A DNA stretch of 64,000 nt, taken from assembly GCF_017916325.1 (NCBI RefSeq), contig NC_090139.1:310001-374000 (forward strand), written 5' to 3'. Position numbers and translations under genes: made by a program. Below the pieces are notes generated by a model. The model did no database searches. It was not told the DNA's origin and was given only the letters and a program-made list of their open reading frames with translations. Source of the stretch: Leishmania martiniquensis (lineage: Eukaryota; Euglenozoa; Kinetoplastea; Trypanosomatida; Trypanosomatidae). Within the stretch, counting starts at the first letter, position 1. Each line of letters opens with the position of its first letter. Shown one piece after another: positions 10,398 through 20,000 of the stretch.

Positions 10398-11150
10398 ATG
10401 AGAGAGGGAGCAGCTGCACGTGTGCAGGGAGGCGTGCCGCTTCGACTCACGGGGATGATGGTAGTGGCCGCAGCGGCGTCTACTGCAGAGTGCACCGCGA
10501 CAGGCACGGGGAGGAGACGTTGGCGCGCGAGCCGCCACAGCAGAGGGTGCGTGCGTGCGACGACACCCTCGCAAGGAAGGGAAGCGGAGGGGGAGGGGGG
10601 GGTAGAGAGCGTGAGAAAATCAGAGGGAGACAGGGCGCTGATGTGTTTATGTGCGTAGGCGGGTGTAAGGGAGAGGGACGGGGGAGAGGGGAGGAGGTGA
10701 CTGTGCGCGCGGATCGGCACCTCTGTCCTCAGTCGTTGTACGGAGCAGACAACCCCCTCCCTCCTCCCTCCCTTATCGCACCACGCTTCCCCGTTGAGCA
10801 CCCTGTGCTCGCCGTGCTGATGGGAGTGAACGCTGTCTATCCTGAGCCTCTCTCTCTCACGCATCGGCACTTCATGCTCAGCGACAAAAAAAGGAGAAGG
10901 GATGGTGATGGGGGGCGTGAGCGCAGTGAGCCCCTTCACGTCGGCCGTACAAAGAGGGAAAACACGACGAGTGAGACGAGGAAACAACGGCAACGTCACG
11001 AGGAATAGACGCCGCCGCCTTCGAGCCGAAGAGCTCTCCGCGGCGCACTGCTTCTATCTTTTTGGGGCGTTTCCGCCGAGTGCAACACAAATGCACCCAA
11101 AGAGAGAGATGCCATGAGAGTGGGGCACCGGCGGCGTCGCCAGAGATACC

Positions 11151-11180
11151 ACACACACACGCGTGTGTGTGTGTGTGTGT
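11151..11180. repeat. Self-complementary CA/TG tract
   Basis: Ten bases of alternating AC are followed by GC and then about 18 bases of alternating GT. This creates an inverted repeat with arms of about 10 bp and almost no loop. It could form a hairpin in DNA or RNA. It lies in the 3' flank of the candidate gene at 11259-11651. Confidence 0.75.
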
Positions 11181-11258
11181 TCACGTGCGACAGCACGACA
11201 GAAAAGGGAAAGAAACACACATAAACGCGAGGGGAGAGCACCGGCAGCGCCTCCTCCG

Positions 11259-11651
11259 TTACTCACTCGCTGGCAGTCGCACCGGCGACGGCATCGGGTC
11301 ATGAGGGAAATCCCTAAGGAACGGGTGACGGACATGCAAAGTGTCGTACAGCACCACGATCCGTTGCCGCCACTTCGTAAGACCTCTGAAGAGCGGTGAC
11401 AGCGGCGGGCGAGGCAAATGTGCGCGCAAGTGTGAGGTGAATGGAGGGGCCAGGGGAAGGGATGTCAGGCCCTCGCGGAGGCCCACCGGCAGGTTGTCGA
11501 CAGCGGCATCGTTCTTCACCCTTTCGAAAGCATCTACGGAAAATATGGAGGGAGCGGGATGGACGAGGAATGCACAGTACGCGGGCAACACACACACACA
11601 GGTGAGAAAAAAAAAAGAGCAGCGATGCGGCATCGGTAACGAATGTAGCAT
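11259..11651 (-). CDS. Candidate small gene, possibly frameshifted near its start
   Basis: Not recognised. From about 11545 down to the stop at 11259 the frame has clear G/C-ending codon bias. It encodes an amphipathic, basic segment with KNDAAVDNLPVGLREGLTS near its start, RGLTKWRQRIVVLYDTLHVR in the middle and RHPFLRDFPHDPMPSP near the end. Two starts are possible. The ATG at 11651 is in frame but makes the protein read through a CT/TG-rich tract that looks like a polypyrimidine tract (CSFFFLTCVCVLPAYCAFLV). The ATG at 11533 lies right after a TAG that would make a good splice acceptor, but it meets a stop after five codons. One extra base in the three-G run at 11519-11521 would join that ATG to the coding-like frame. 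It may be a real small protein with a sequencing indel, a frameshifted allele or a decaying gene. Confidence 0.35.
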   Translation of the reverse strand: MLHSLPMPHRCSFFFLTCVCVLPAYCAFLVHPAPSIFSVDAFERVKNDAAVDNLPVGLREGLTSLPLAPPFTSHLRAHLPRPPLSPLFRGLTKWRQRIVVLYDTLHVRHPFLRDFPHDPMPSPVRLPASE

Positions 11652-11851
11652 AAACCTGCACTGATGCGTGACGCTCGCCACGGTGACGATGACAGAAGAT
11701 GAAGCGAAATGGTGTACATAATTATAAATAAATAAAAAAAAAGGCTCGCGCACGGGGATAGGCGGGTGGTGAAGAGCCTCGTAGCGGCAAGAGCAGCCCT
11801 CATTTCCACTGCCGGCTAGTCCTCCCCCCCAACCTATCGTATGCATTCCTC
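11652..11851. other. Short intergenic region
   Basis: It contains an A/T-rich stretch at about 11717-11743, rare in this window. On the minus strand this reads as a T-rich tract in the 5' flank of the candidate small gene. Confidence 0.45.
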
Positions 11852-14800
11852 CTAATCACTCTTCTCACCGTCGCATGTCTGTTGCACGTTGGTGGAGGTG
11901 CTGTATCGGCGTGTCGTACGCGTCGTTGTACCGTTACGGCCCGACTTGACATGTCGCGTGACTGTGGTGGTACTCGTGCTGTAGCCGGGCACTACCCTAC
12001 TGCCCTCGTCGCCCGAGTCCTTCTCGGAGGTCGTTGGTATCGCCTCTGCATTGACCGGCAGCGGCGTTGGTTGCTGAACCGCCGCATCGCTGCTGCAGCT
12101 ACCGTTCCCTGTCGACTGCGTCATTGGCTTGGTGGGAGGGGTGGGCATCCATGGCTTGTGCGGGCGGTGTGGTACCGGCATGTAGCTTGCGCGTGCCTTC
12201 TGTGACAGATGCTGCTGCCGCGGCGCGGCGGTGCTGTTGGGCTTAGAGTCGATGCTGGCTGCATCCACCCGATCCTCGTCTTCCTCCACGCTCTCGCTAT
12301 GGACGATGCGGCTGCAGCTGCTGCCCGAGACGGAGCCCTCCTCCCACCTCGCACTGCTCATGCTATCTTCAGCGGTCACACTGCCACTGCTGCTACTCGA
12401 GTTCTCAACTTCGGCGCTGCTGGGGGCTGGCTCTCGCACGTAGGTGCGCACGCGCCGCGTCTTCACGATCCGGTAGTCACGAGTCGTCTTGATGGTCCGC
12501 GGCTGCCGCGGCACGTGCGGGAGCGCTGACGGGTACTCGCTCGTCGGGGCTTCCAGAAACACCGGCATCCCTGATGGACAGCCCTGTCCGTTGTCGCCGC
12601 GGTAGCCTAGTGGTGGCAAGAAGAGCGGGCACCCGTTCGACTCTTTTTCGTACGATGCGTTTGGCTGCACCAAGTCACCGAGCTGCTCCCGGCGCGAGTG
12701 GTGGCGCACACTCGGCGCATGTGGTCGTGACGATGCCAACGAGGACAGGTGGGCGTCGCTATGCTCCTCCTCCTCCTCTTGGTCCAGCGGCGCGACGTCG
12801 TCGCTGCTGGCGTGGCTGGGCGGCGCCAGCTGCTGCCGCCGCACATCTGCACTTTGGCCCGGGCGGCGCGGCAAATTGCCAAGGGCACTTTCACCCTCGC
12901 GGGGGCTGTGCGGGGGCGACTGCTCTCTCTCTGGCTTTGGCCACAGCTGCTCCGGCAGTCGGCTCTCACAGAGGTGAGCATCGCGGGCGACGGCTGAGGG
13001 AATGCCGACGACGGGGTGGAGGTGGCTGACACTCTCTGATCCCCTGGCCATTCTGGACATCGAGGCAGAGGACTGCCGGCGCGGCCGCGGCGGCTCTTCG
13101 TCTTCCCTGTGCCTCGGCGGCGCCGACGCCTCCGTCTGCTTATCGCTACGTGGAGGCGAGAGACGCGCCTGAGTCGACACAGTCTGGCTGCGCAGCGAGA
13201 GCTGCGTCTGCTCCGCTCGCCGCATTGGCAGTGGCGGAGGCTGTTGTTGCGGTTCCGTAGAGACCCGCTCCGCCCACGAGTACTCTTGCTCCTCAATGCA
13301 CTCGTCCGCATCGTCATCGTATGGGTACGGCGCCGCTGGTGGGGCTGGGTGCGCGGTGTCGGTGATGTAGCGTGGATGCTGCTGCTGCTGCTGCGGTGGT
13401 GGTGGTGGTACTGCTAATGGCAGCGAAGTCGCCGACTGCCCTGCATCCTCGGAGGACTCCGCATCCGTGCCATCTTCGGTGCTTTCAACATCGTCTTCGG
13501 TGACTGTCTTGGTGATCGTTGTCGTGCGCACCGTCAGCACATCCCCATACTCGGTGTGCTGCACGTTTGTGTCTGTCTGTGTATCTTGGGTCGTCCCCAC
13601 GACGGTCGCGTTCGGCAGCACTGTGGTGAACGTGTCACCGCCCTCCGCGTGCTCCGTTGGGGCGTAGCGGACGAGGGCGCCTGCGGGGTAGTACGACTCG
13701 GCGGTGTGCAGATCTCTCTCGTGCTCAGGGGCCGTTTGCGGCACCAATGACCACTGCTTCGGTGCCATGGCGTTGCCCTCGGCGGCTTGCGGCCCGTCAC
13801 CTCCGTCGCCGTCTCTGAGGCCGCCGCGGACCTTGTCGTCGTCGCTGTCGCCAAGAAGCCCATCTTCGGGCATGTCGCTGGCGTACTTGCCGAGGAAGTC
13901 GAGGTCGGGCGTCGTGCGGTACTTGCGCGGAATCCACTGGTGCCGCCGCACGGGGTGCCCCAGCGCGTCTTCCAGCTGCTGCATCGCTCGGTGCATCTTC
14001 CACGTGGCCTGAATTTTAGTTGCCATGCTGTTGCGCGTCTGTTCCCCCAGCAGCCCCTCAAGCTTGTCGGCGCGCTGCGCCAGTTGAACCACCCATGGGT
14101 GGTCGTAGTCATACACGGAGCACAAGATGCCCATACAGCGTCGCACAAGCAGTAGCGCACGGCTGTAGAGCCCGAGATCCTCGTAAATCTGAGCCAGCTC
14201 TATCTGCGCTGGGATGAGGAGCTCCGACTGCGCGTTGTGGCCAATCTGCACCACCTCGCAGCACCGCAGAAGCAGCAGCTCGCACGGCGAGGCGACCAGC
14301 TCGCGTGCCACGCGACTGTGCAACACAAACTCGTTTTCGCGATTGAGCTGCGCGTCCTGCGTTACGTGCGGCGCCCGCACATGCACACGCTGAAACAGCG
14401 GGCCCGTCTGCCGGCGCGGCGGTCGCGGCGCCATGGACTTCAAGATGGCTTGGTTCAGGCTGAAGACACTCCCTCCGTCGGAGACCAGGCTGCTCTCGAG
14501 CGAGTGCATGGACGCGTTCGCGTCGTCCGCAGCGTCGCCGTCGTCGGCGGCGGCGTGCACCCTGGGGCGCTTCTGGTCAGCGAAGGTGAAGCCTTGGCGG
14601 TCCCGCTCGTGGTTGTACCAGATGCGTGCCATCCCTACCATCGCCAACACGTAGCGCTTCAGCACAGTATACATGTCCGTCTCCTGCCGCGCAACACGCT
14701 TCTCTGCGAGCGTGACGGCGCGACTGTAGGTGCTCTTGGCGCTCTCCATGTCTTCCTGCTGGTAGTAGATGTCGCCCTCCTTCTGGTGCACGGTGACGGC

Positions 14801-15295
14801 GAGCTGATCGAAGCGGGCCTTAGGCACGATCTCCAGCAGGGGGTAGCACTGCTGCAGCAGCCGCAACTTCTCGCTCGGGCAGTCCGGGGGAACGGCGTCG
14901 GACTGCTGGATCAGCTCCAAGACGCGCAGCGAAGCGGGGTCGGCGTTTCGGGTGAAGGCCTCGAGGGAGTCCTCCTCATCCGTCGCGCGCTCGCGCGCCG
15001 CCAAGCGGGCAGCAGGGCCGGTGCCGTTCGTGCCCAAAAGGTGCTGACGGCGGTGGGCGGCAGCCTGCTGAAGCGACGCCGACCGCACCTCTGGGCTCTG
15101 CAGGAGATTCTGGCGGTTCACAGAGGCCTCCGTGATGGCAGCGGGTGAGCGAAAGTTGTTGGTCGACGTTCGTGGGGCGGCGTTGACGAGCACCTTCCGT
15201 GTCCGCGGCCCCACGGTCGACGCCGCGGAGGAGGCGCGGGCAGGCGCAGAATGTGGTGAGCCCGCCCGGCTCGTACCGGACATGCCATTTCCCAT
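11852..15295 (-). CDS. Large TPR/IQ-motif protein, possible N-myristoylation
   Basis: The protein has 1147 residues. Its start MGNGMSGTS has Gly2 and Ser6, matching the N-myristoylation consensus. Helical tandem segments resembling TPRs follow (VHQKEGDIYYQQEDMESAKS and IELAQIYEDLGLYSRALLLV). An IQ-like calmodulin-binding motif (KIQATWKMHRAMQQL) lies near residues 420-437. The rest is low-complexity and Ser/Pro-rich, with the motif TEYGDVLTVRTTTITKTVTE near 580-602 followed by acidic sequence, and more Thr/Arg-rich strings near the C-terminus. The motif is shared with the protein encoded at 9811-10275. The start at 15295 is the first ATG in the frame. It lies 42 bases after an AG preceded by a CT-rich tract, and the frame upstream of it runs through that tract. 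A cytoskeletal or membrane-associated scaffold is conceivable; this is inference. Confidence 0.85.
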   Translation of the reverse strand: MGNGMSGTSRAGSPHSAPARASSAASTVGPRTRKVLVNAAPRTSTNNFRSPAAITEASVNRQNLLQSPEVRSASLQQAAAHRRQHLLGTNGTGPAARLAARERATDEEDSLEAFTRNADPASLRVLELIQQSDAVPPDCPSEKLRLLQQCYPLLEIVPKARFDQLAVTVHQKEGDIYYQQEDMESAKSTYSRAVTLAEKRVARQETDMYTVLKRYVLAMVGMARIWYNHERDRQGFTFADQKRPRVHAAADDGDAADDANASMHSLESSLVSDGGSVFSLNQAILKSMAPRPPRRQTGPLFQRVHVRAPHVTQDAQLNRENEFVLHSRVARELVASPCELLLLRCCEVVQIGHNAQSELLIPAQIELAQIYEDLGLYSRALLLVRRCMGILCSVYDYDHPWVVQLAQRADKLEGLLGEQTRNSMATKIQATWKMHRAMQQLEDALGHPVRRHQWIPRKYRTTPDLDFLGKYASDMPEDGLLGDSDDDKVRGGLRDGDGGDGPQAAEGNAMAPKQWSLVPQTAPEHERDLHTAESYYPAGALVRYAPTEHAEGGDTFTTVLPNATVVGTTQDTQTDTNVQHTEYGDVLTVRTTTITKTVTEDDVESTEDGTDAESSEDAGQSATSLPLAVPPPPPQQQQQHPRYITDTAHPAPPAAPYPYDDDADECIEEQEYSWAERVSTEPQQQPPPLPMRRAEQTQLSLRSQTVSTQARLSPPRSDKQTEASAPPRHREDEEPPRPRRQSSASMSRMARGSESVSHLHPVVGIPSAVARDAHLCESRLPEQLWPKPEREQSPPHSPREGESALGNLPRRPGQSADVRRQQLAPPSHASSDDVAPLDQEEEEEHSDAHLSSLASSRPHAPSVRHHSRREQLGDLVQPNASYEKESNGCPLFLPPLGYRGDNGQGCPSGMPVFLEAPTSEYPSALPHVPRQPRTIKTTRDYRIVKTRRVRTYVREPAPSSAEVENSSSSSGSVTAEDSMSSARWEEGSVSGSSCSRIVHSESVEEDEDRVDAASIDSKPNSTAAPRQQHLSQKARASYMPVPHRPHKPWMPTPPTKPMTQSTGNGSCSSDAAVQQPTPLPVNAEAIPTTSEKDSGDEGSRVVPGYSTSTTTVTRHVKSGRNGTTTRTTRRYSTSTNVQQTCDGEKSD

Positions 15296-17018
15296 GCCGA
15301 CGCGCGCGTGTCGACAAGCGGCGTGGCGGTGGCGAGTCTGGGGTTGGGGGAGGGAGGAGGAGCTACACCGACCCGCAGTTCGCCAGTGTACGCTCGCCTG
15401 GGAAGATGTTGGAGGTCCAAAACGATAGCGAAGCGTGCGCCCAAGATGGAGCGAGTGCGAGAACGCGTGCCACACAGAGAGAGAGAGAGGGAGAGGAGGG
15501 AGGAGAGGAGTTTACCCTTCGAATGGAGCCTTCAAATGATGCCGATGGTGAGGAGGAGCTGAGGATGGGCGGGGGCGCATACGCGCACGCAGTGGAGGGG
15601 GCCGAAGAGCACGAAAAAAGAAGGGAAGAGCACAGATGAAAGAGGCGGGAAGGACTGCCGAAGAAGGCGGTGGCGGTGGCGCTTATGGATGAGTGCGTGC
15701 GCGACACCGACGGCGATTCTGCGGTTCTTCTCCGACGAAGTTGCCGGCGACACCGACACGACGCACCACACACAGAAGTGGGTTAAGGAATCAGTGCTGA
15801 AGGAAAGATGTGGGGGGGGTGTCTCGGGGGTGAAGGGTGTAGTGGGGTGGTGGTGTAAGAGGGGGAGGGGGCAGATATCGAAGAAAAGGGCGCGGATAAC
15901 TCTTTCTCTTTGTGCGCGTAGTGAGTGCGTTGGGTGGCAAGTACAGTTTGTAGCGGCGAAAAAAATGTTTCCTTTACATTGACGCCAGTGCGCCCTCTGT
16001 GTGCGCTCGACTCGTCTGTGCTGCCCCCCTCGACGACAACGGCAACCGCCACGAACGTCGTCCCGATGGCAAATAAGCGCGGGGGCCTTTTAGAGTGTGT
16101 GTGTGCGTATACCCGCGGGGACACCCTCTCCAGAGGCACAGAGGAGGAAATGGGAGGGGCTTGGGGGAAAGACGAGTGCACCGTACGTGTGCTGAATTCG
16201 GTGACGTGGCACTGAGACAGTCATTCGCGCAGGTGGGTCGATGCGTCATGCGGTCAGCCACCCACCCCCAAATGGTGTGCGTGTGTGTGTGCCGCAAGAG
16301 AGGAGGGGGTGGGGGAGGGCGAACAGGGTTAGGAGACAGTGTAGCCGAGTCGCTCCTCTACCCCTGCGCGGGGCCTCCCTCTCCACAGAGACGGAGCGAC
16401 GCAGGCACGGCACGGCGGGAGAAGAGGACCCGAATGACGAGGCATCCGCACACATATATATGGGCTCTTGTATGCTCGCGCAACACCTGCAGTCTCCGCT
16501 ACGATGCAGGCGCGTGCCGTGTATGTCTTTTCACGCCTTGAGGCATGGCCGGAGCACCGTGGCGAATACGTTCCTCTTCTACATGAATGGATATAATGTC
16601 ATAAGCGGCAAGGAGGGGGTGGGTGGATGGGTGGCGCAGGGGGTGTACGCTACGGCGGCAGGTGCCCACCCCCCTCCCAGTTCAGTGGCGCACATGGGCC
16701 TCAGGCGGGATTACCACAGGTAGAGAGGCAGAGGAGGGAGGGAGGGAATCAAGCACATGCCCGAATGCGCCCTCCCCACTGTCCCCGGCCAAAACTACCA
16801 CGCACGGCTCCGCCGCCTTCAGGGAAGAGATACGTTAACGCATGAAAAAGACGTAGAAAAAGAGAGACGGCTGCCACCACACCGCAGAGAGGTCGTTCTG
16901 CGTCGAATAGGCACAAAACTGGTGTGCGCATGTGTGTAACCGCGGCACCACAACGGCTCGATGATCACTGCTCGCACACACACAGAGGCACACGACAGCC
17001 TTTGTGCGAATGAATGCC
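15296..17018. other. Intergenic region
   Basis: It holds the splice-acceptor region of the 1147-residue gene, a GA run at about 15476-15500, TG runs near 16097-16107 and 16275-16292, and a short TATATA near 16453. No gene was recognised. Confidence 0.5.
15338..15365 (-). promoter_or_regulatory. Probable trans-splice acceptor for the 1147-residue gene
   Basis: On the minus strand a run of C and T, in blocks such as CTCCTCCCTCCCCC, ends in CCCCAG. The AG is at plus-strand positions 15338-15339. The first ATG downstream is at 15295, giving a 5' UTR of about 42 bases. This layout is typical of kinetoplastid spliced-leader addition sites and supports the chosen start. Confidence 0.5.
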
Positions 17019-20000
17019 TCAAGCCGTGCGACAGCCACCAGGACCCACTTGGCTGCCCGAAACGGTGGAGGCGGCGATGACAGCTGCCGCGGCATCCGCG
17101 ACTGCCGTGCTGGCGGTGCCTACACGGCGGCCTAGCACTCGCGGGCAGAGCGACGCCAGCTCCTCAGCCTTGATGCGGACGCTGTCACACAGCGCTGGGG
17201 CAGCCCCGGCGCGCAACGTGCCGTTCCACGTCGTTTCCCCGAACCAGTCCCGCATCGCCACATCCAATGCCACGAGGCGGGCCGCAGCGACCTGCTGCGG
17301 ATCGCTGCTGTCGACGGGGCTGCCGTCGGGTGTGCGCAGCTCAAAGTAAAGGACGAGTAGATGGCGTACATACGCCTGCACCTCCGCCACCGACTTCTCC
17401 GGGTCCGCGCAGCAGAGGGCGATGAGGACGGCGCGCACGCTCACGTCGTGACCGCCGCCACGGCTTGCATCGACAAGAAGCAAGCCCTCGAGCGACACAC
17501 CCGCAGCCGCCTCCTCGCTGTTGCCTGCGTCGAGCACTGCGAGCAGTGAGGCCGAGGAGTCTGGGTGCCCAATCGAGCTCACACTTTGCCCGGCGACGGT
17601 GTCCATCAGCATTTCCTCCGCGACGGACTGGGTCGAGTGGCAGCCGCGCTGCTGGCTGCGGTCGCGTCGGTTGGCCAGCGCCCTCTGCTGCTGGGTGGCC
17701 GCCACAAGGTGGCTGAACTGTCCCGCCACCAAGATCGCATCTTGCATCTCCATTGTGTACTGCACTGTCTCCGCCACGTGTTGCAGCCGCAGCACCTCCA
17801 CAAAAGTGCCCTTGCGCCCGGTGCGCTGTGGCTGCATGGTGGGCGGGCCATCCGTGACAGCGTATCGAAAGAGGTCGTCGACGGGCACTGGGGTGCTGAG
17901 GAAGTACATAACGGCGGGGTCAAAAGAAATCAGCCGCTTCTCCATCGCCGCCCACACCGCAGCGGTGTCGATGCACCCGCTTGACGTGCGATAGCTGTCC
18001 ACCGTCTCCGGCTGCACCTCCACCCGACGCGCACTGAGGACCGTGATGATGTGCCGCATGGCCTGCGTCCCCTCCACCACCAGCGCGTCCACGATGGACG
18101 TGCGATCCGTCAAAATAACCCCCTCCAGTGTGATGACTTCCTCTGGCACCGGCAGCGCATCCATCGCGATAAGGTCCTCGATGAGCGCCGCACACAGCTG
18201 ATGCATGCTGCGCTGCGTCTTGTTGGGGAAGAAGTAGCTGAGCTGCACGGCCACGCTGTAAAGGTCAACTACGTCGTCCCCTTCCTCCGTACTGTTGGGC
18301 GTCCCCGTTTCCCTCGCGCCACTGCCCTCGTGCTGATAGATGGCCGCGCTGCCGGGAGGGCCGCTTCCGTCGGCTTCTTCGTCGACACGCGCCGACCCCT
18401 CAAGCCGAAACAGCTCCGGCGCCCCACCCAGCGGCCGCCGCGGCGGTGGCGATGTGGACCGCTCATGCAGCGTAAGGCAGGCAGAGAGAGCAGGGCTGGT
18501 CCATGTGGGAGCCGACGCTGATGGCATCTCGTCGCGGACCGTCGAAGCGCTCGAAAACGGCGTCTCCTCACTCGATATCCGCGCCAGTGGGATGGACAAG
18601 CGCCGCTTGTGCAGTGCGTGCTGCCGCAGCGCGCAGCACGCAGCGATGTTTGCGCGGCTGTGCAGAAGCGCCAGCCGCAGTTTCTCCTGCATCAGCAGGC
18701 AGTCCAGGAAAGCTGCCTCCGACACCTGCTGGTTCAGAGTCGAGAACATCAGTGAGCCAAGGCCACCGTCGAGGTTGCGCATGCGTGCCGTGTACATAAA
18801 GGCGTACGCCAGTCGCGCGGCTGGCGTCGGCATCGCTGCGTGCACATCTTTCTCTGCCACCACCTCATAGCTCCACGGAGAGGCACCGAGGAAGTAGGGC
18901 CATGTGCGGCGCGCCGCTATTTCCTCCGTCGTCGCCATCTTCGCCGCCACGGCGCGGCGCCGCCCAGCTTCCCACGGCACCGTAGCCGCCAGCAGCACGT
19001 TCGTGACGTGATCCGCCAGCGACAGCGTCTTCGGCGCTGCATTCACCCACACGGAGTGGGGGAGGCAGTCGATGTTGTGGCGGTCTGTGAGCCGCACGCA
19101 CGCCGTCTCATAGCTGCGCGGATGGGCACCATCATCACCGGCGCACGCCTCCACCACAAATGCGTGGACATAGGCCGACAAGCGCATGTCCAGCGCGTCC
19201 AGAAGGTTTGCGGAGGGGTGGTCAAGGTAGTAGGCGGCTTCCTCGGTCGAAGGGCTACCCCCTCTGCCGCCCTCGTCGCTCGCTGCGGTGCCCTTGTCTC
19301 GAGCCGAGCCGTGCGCCATCGCCAGGAGGTTTTGTGCCTCCGCTGTGTCAAAGCGCGACAGCCACACCGCGGCGCACAGGTCTGCGTAGGTGGCTTCCGT
19401 TAAGGGAGCGTAGGTAAGTTGGCCTGCTGATAGCCATGAGGCAGAGCGGGATCGACTGCCAATCGCAGTGGACGCAGAGGCTCCGGCGGACACCTCATCC
19501 ACGGGGTAGCGCAGCATCGGCAACACGTCGGCGTACAGCCCCTTTGGCACGAAGGAGCGCGGCATCGCGGAGGCCCGGTCGCGGCGGTGGAGCTCGACGA
19601 CGTTCACGACGTCCTCCATCTCTTCGTTTGTTTCCTCATTGATGCGAACGTACTGCTGCTCGAGCGCGTCCATCATGTAGGTCGCATCTATGCTCGCCTC
19701 CTCCAGCGGATCCACGTAGCGGTAGCGCTGCCCCGTAGCGAGCGGCGACGCAAGCACAGGTTCGTCGTCGACACACAGGCCGAGCTCGACGCTGGTGCGC
19801 GGCGGCGGCGCGAAGACTGCGGAGGAATTCACCACCGCGGCCGTGTCGTGCATCTCTGCCCGTTTCATTGCCCTCTCGACCTCCTGCAGTGCCTCGGCGC
19901 TGTCGTCGGCGCCCATCGACGGAGTGCCAAGCGCTCCTTCGCTTTCACTGTATTCCTCTGCGGCGCCGAGCTCATCGGAATTCATGTCCTGCGACGCCGC

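Larger units (their letters stand above)
10276..11258. other. Intergenic region
   Basis: It contains a TG/GA microsatellite at 10364-10397, G/A-rich sequence at 10560-10700 and the palindromic CA/TG tract at 11151-11180. No gene was recognised. Confidence 0.5.

Noticed and set aside
12598..12656. tRNA-like A and B boxes followed by a T-run on the plus strand
   Set aside because: The boxes are too close for a tRNA, no acceptor stem pairs, and the stretch lies within the 1147-residue coding region.
15296..15475. N-terminal extension of the 1147-residue protein
   Set aside because: It would begin at a GTG and contains no ATG. The region holds a polypyrimidine tract and splice-type AG.
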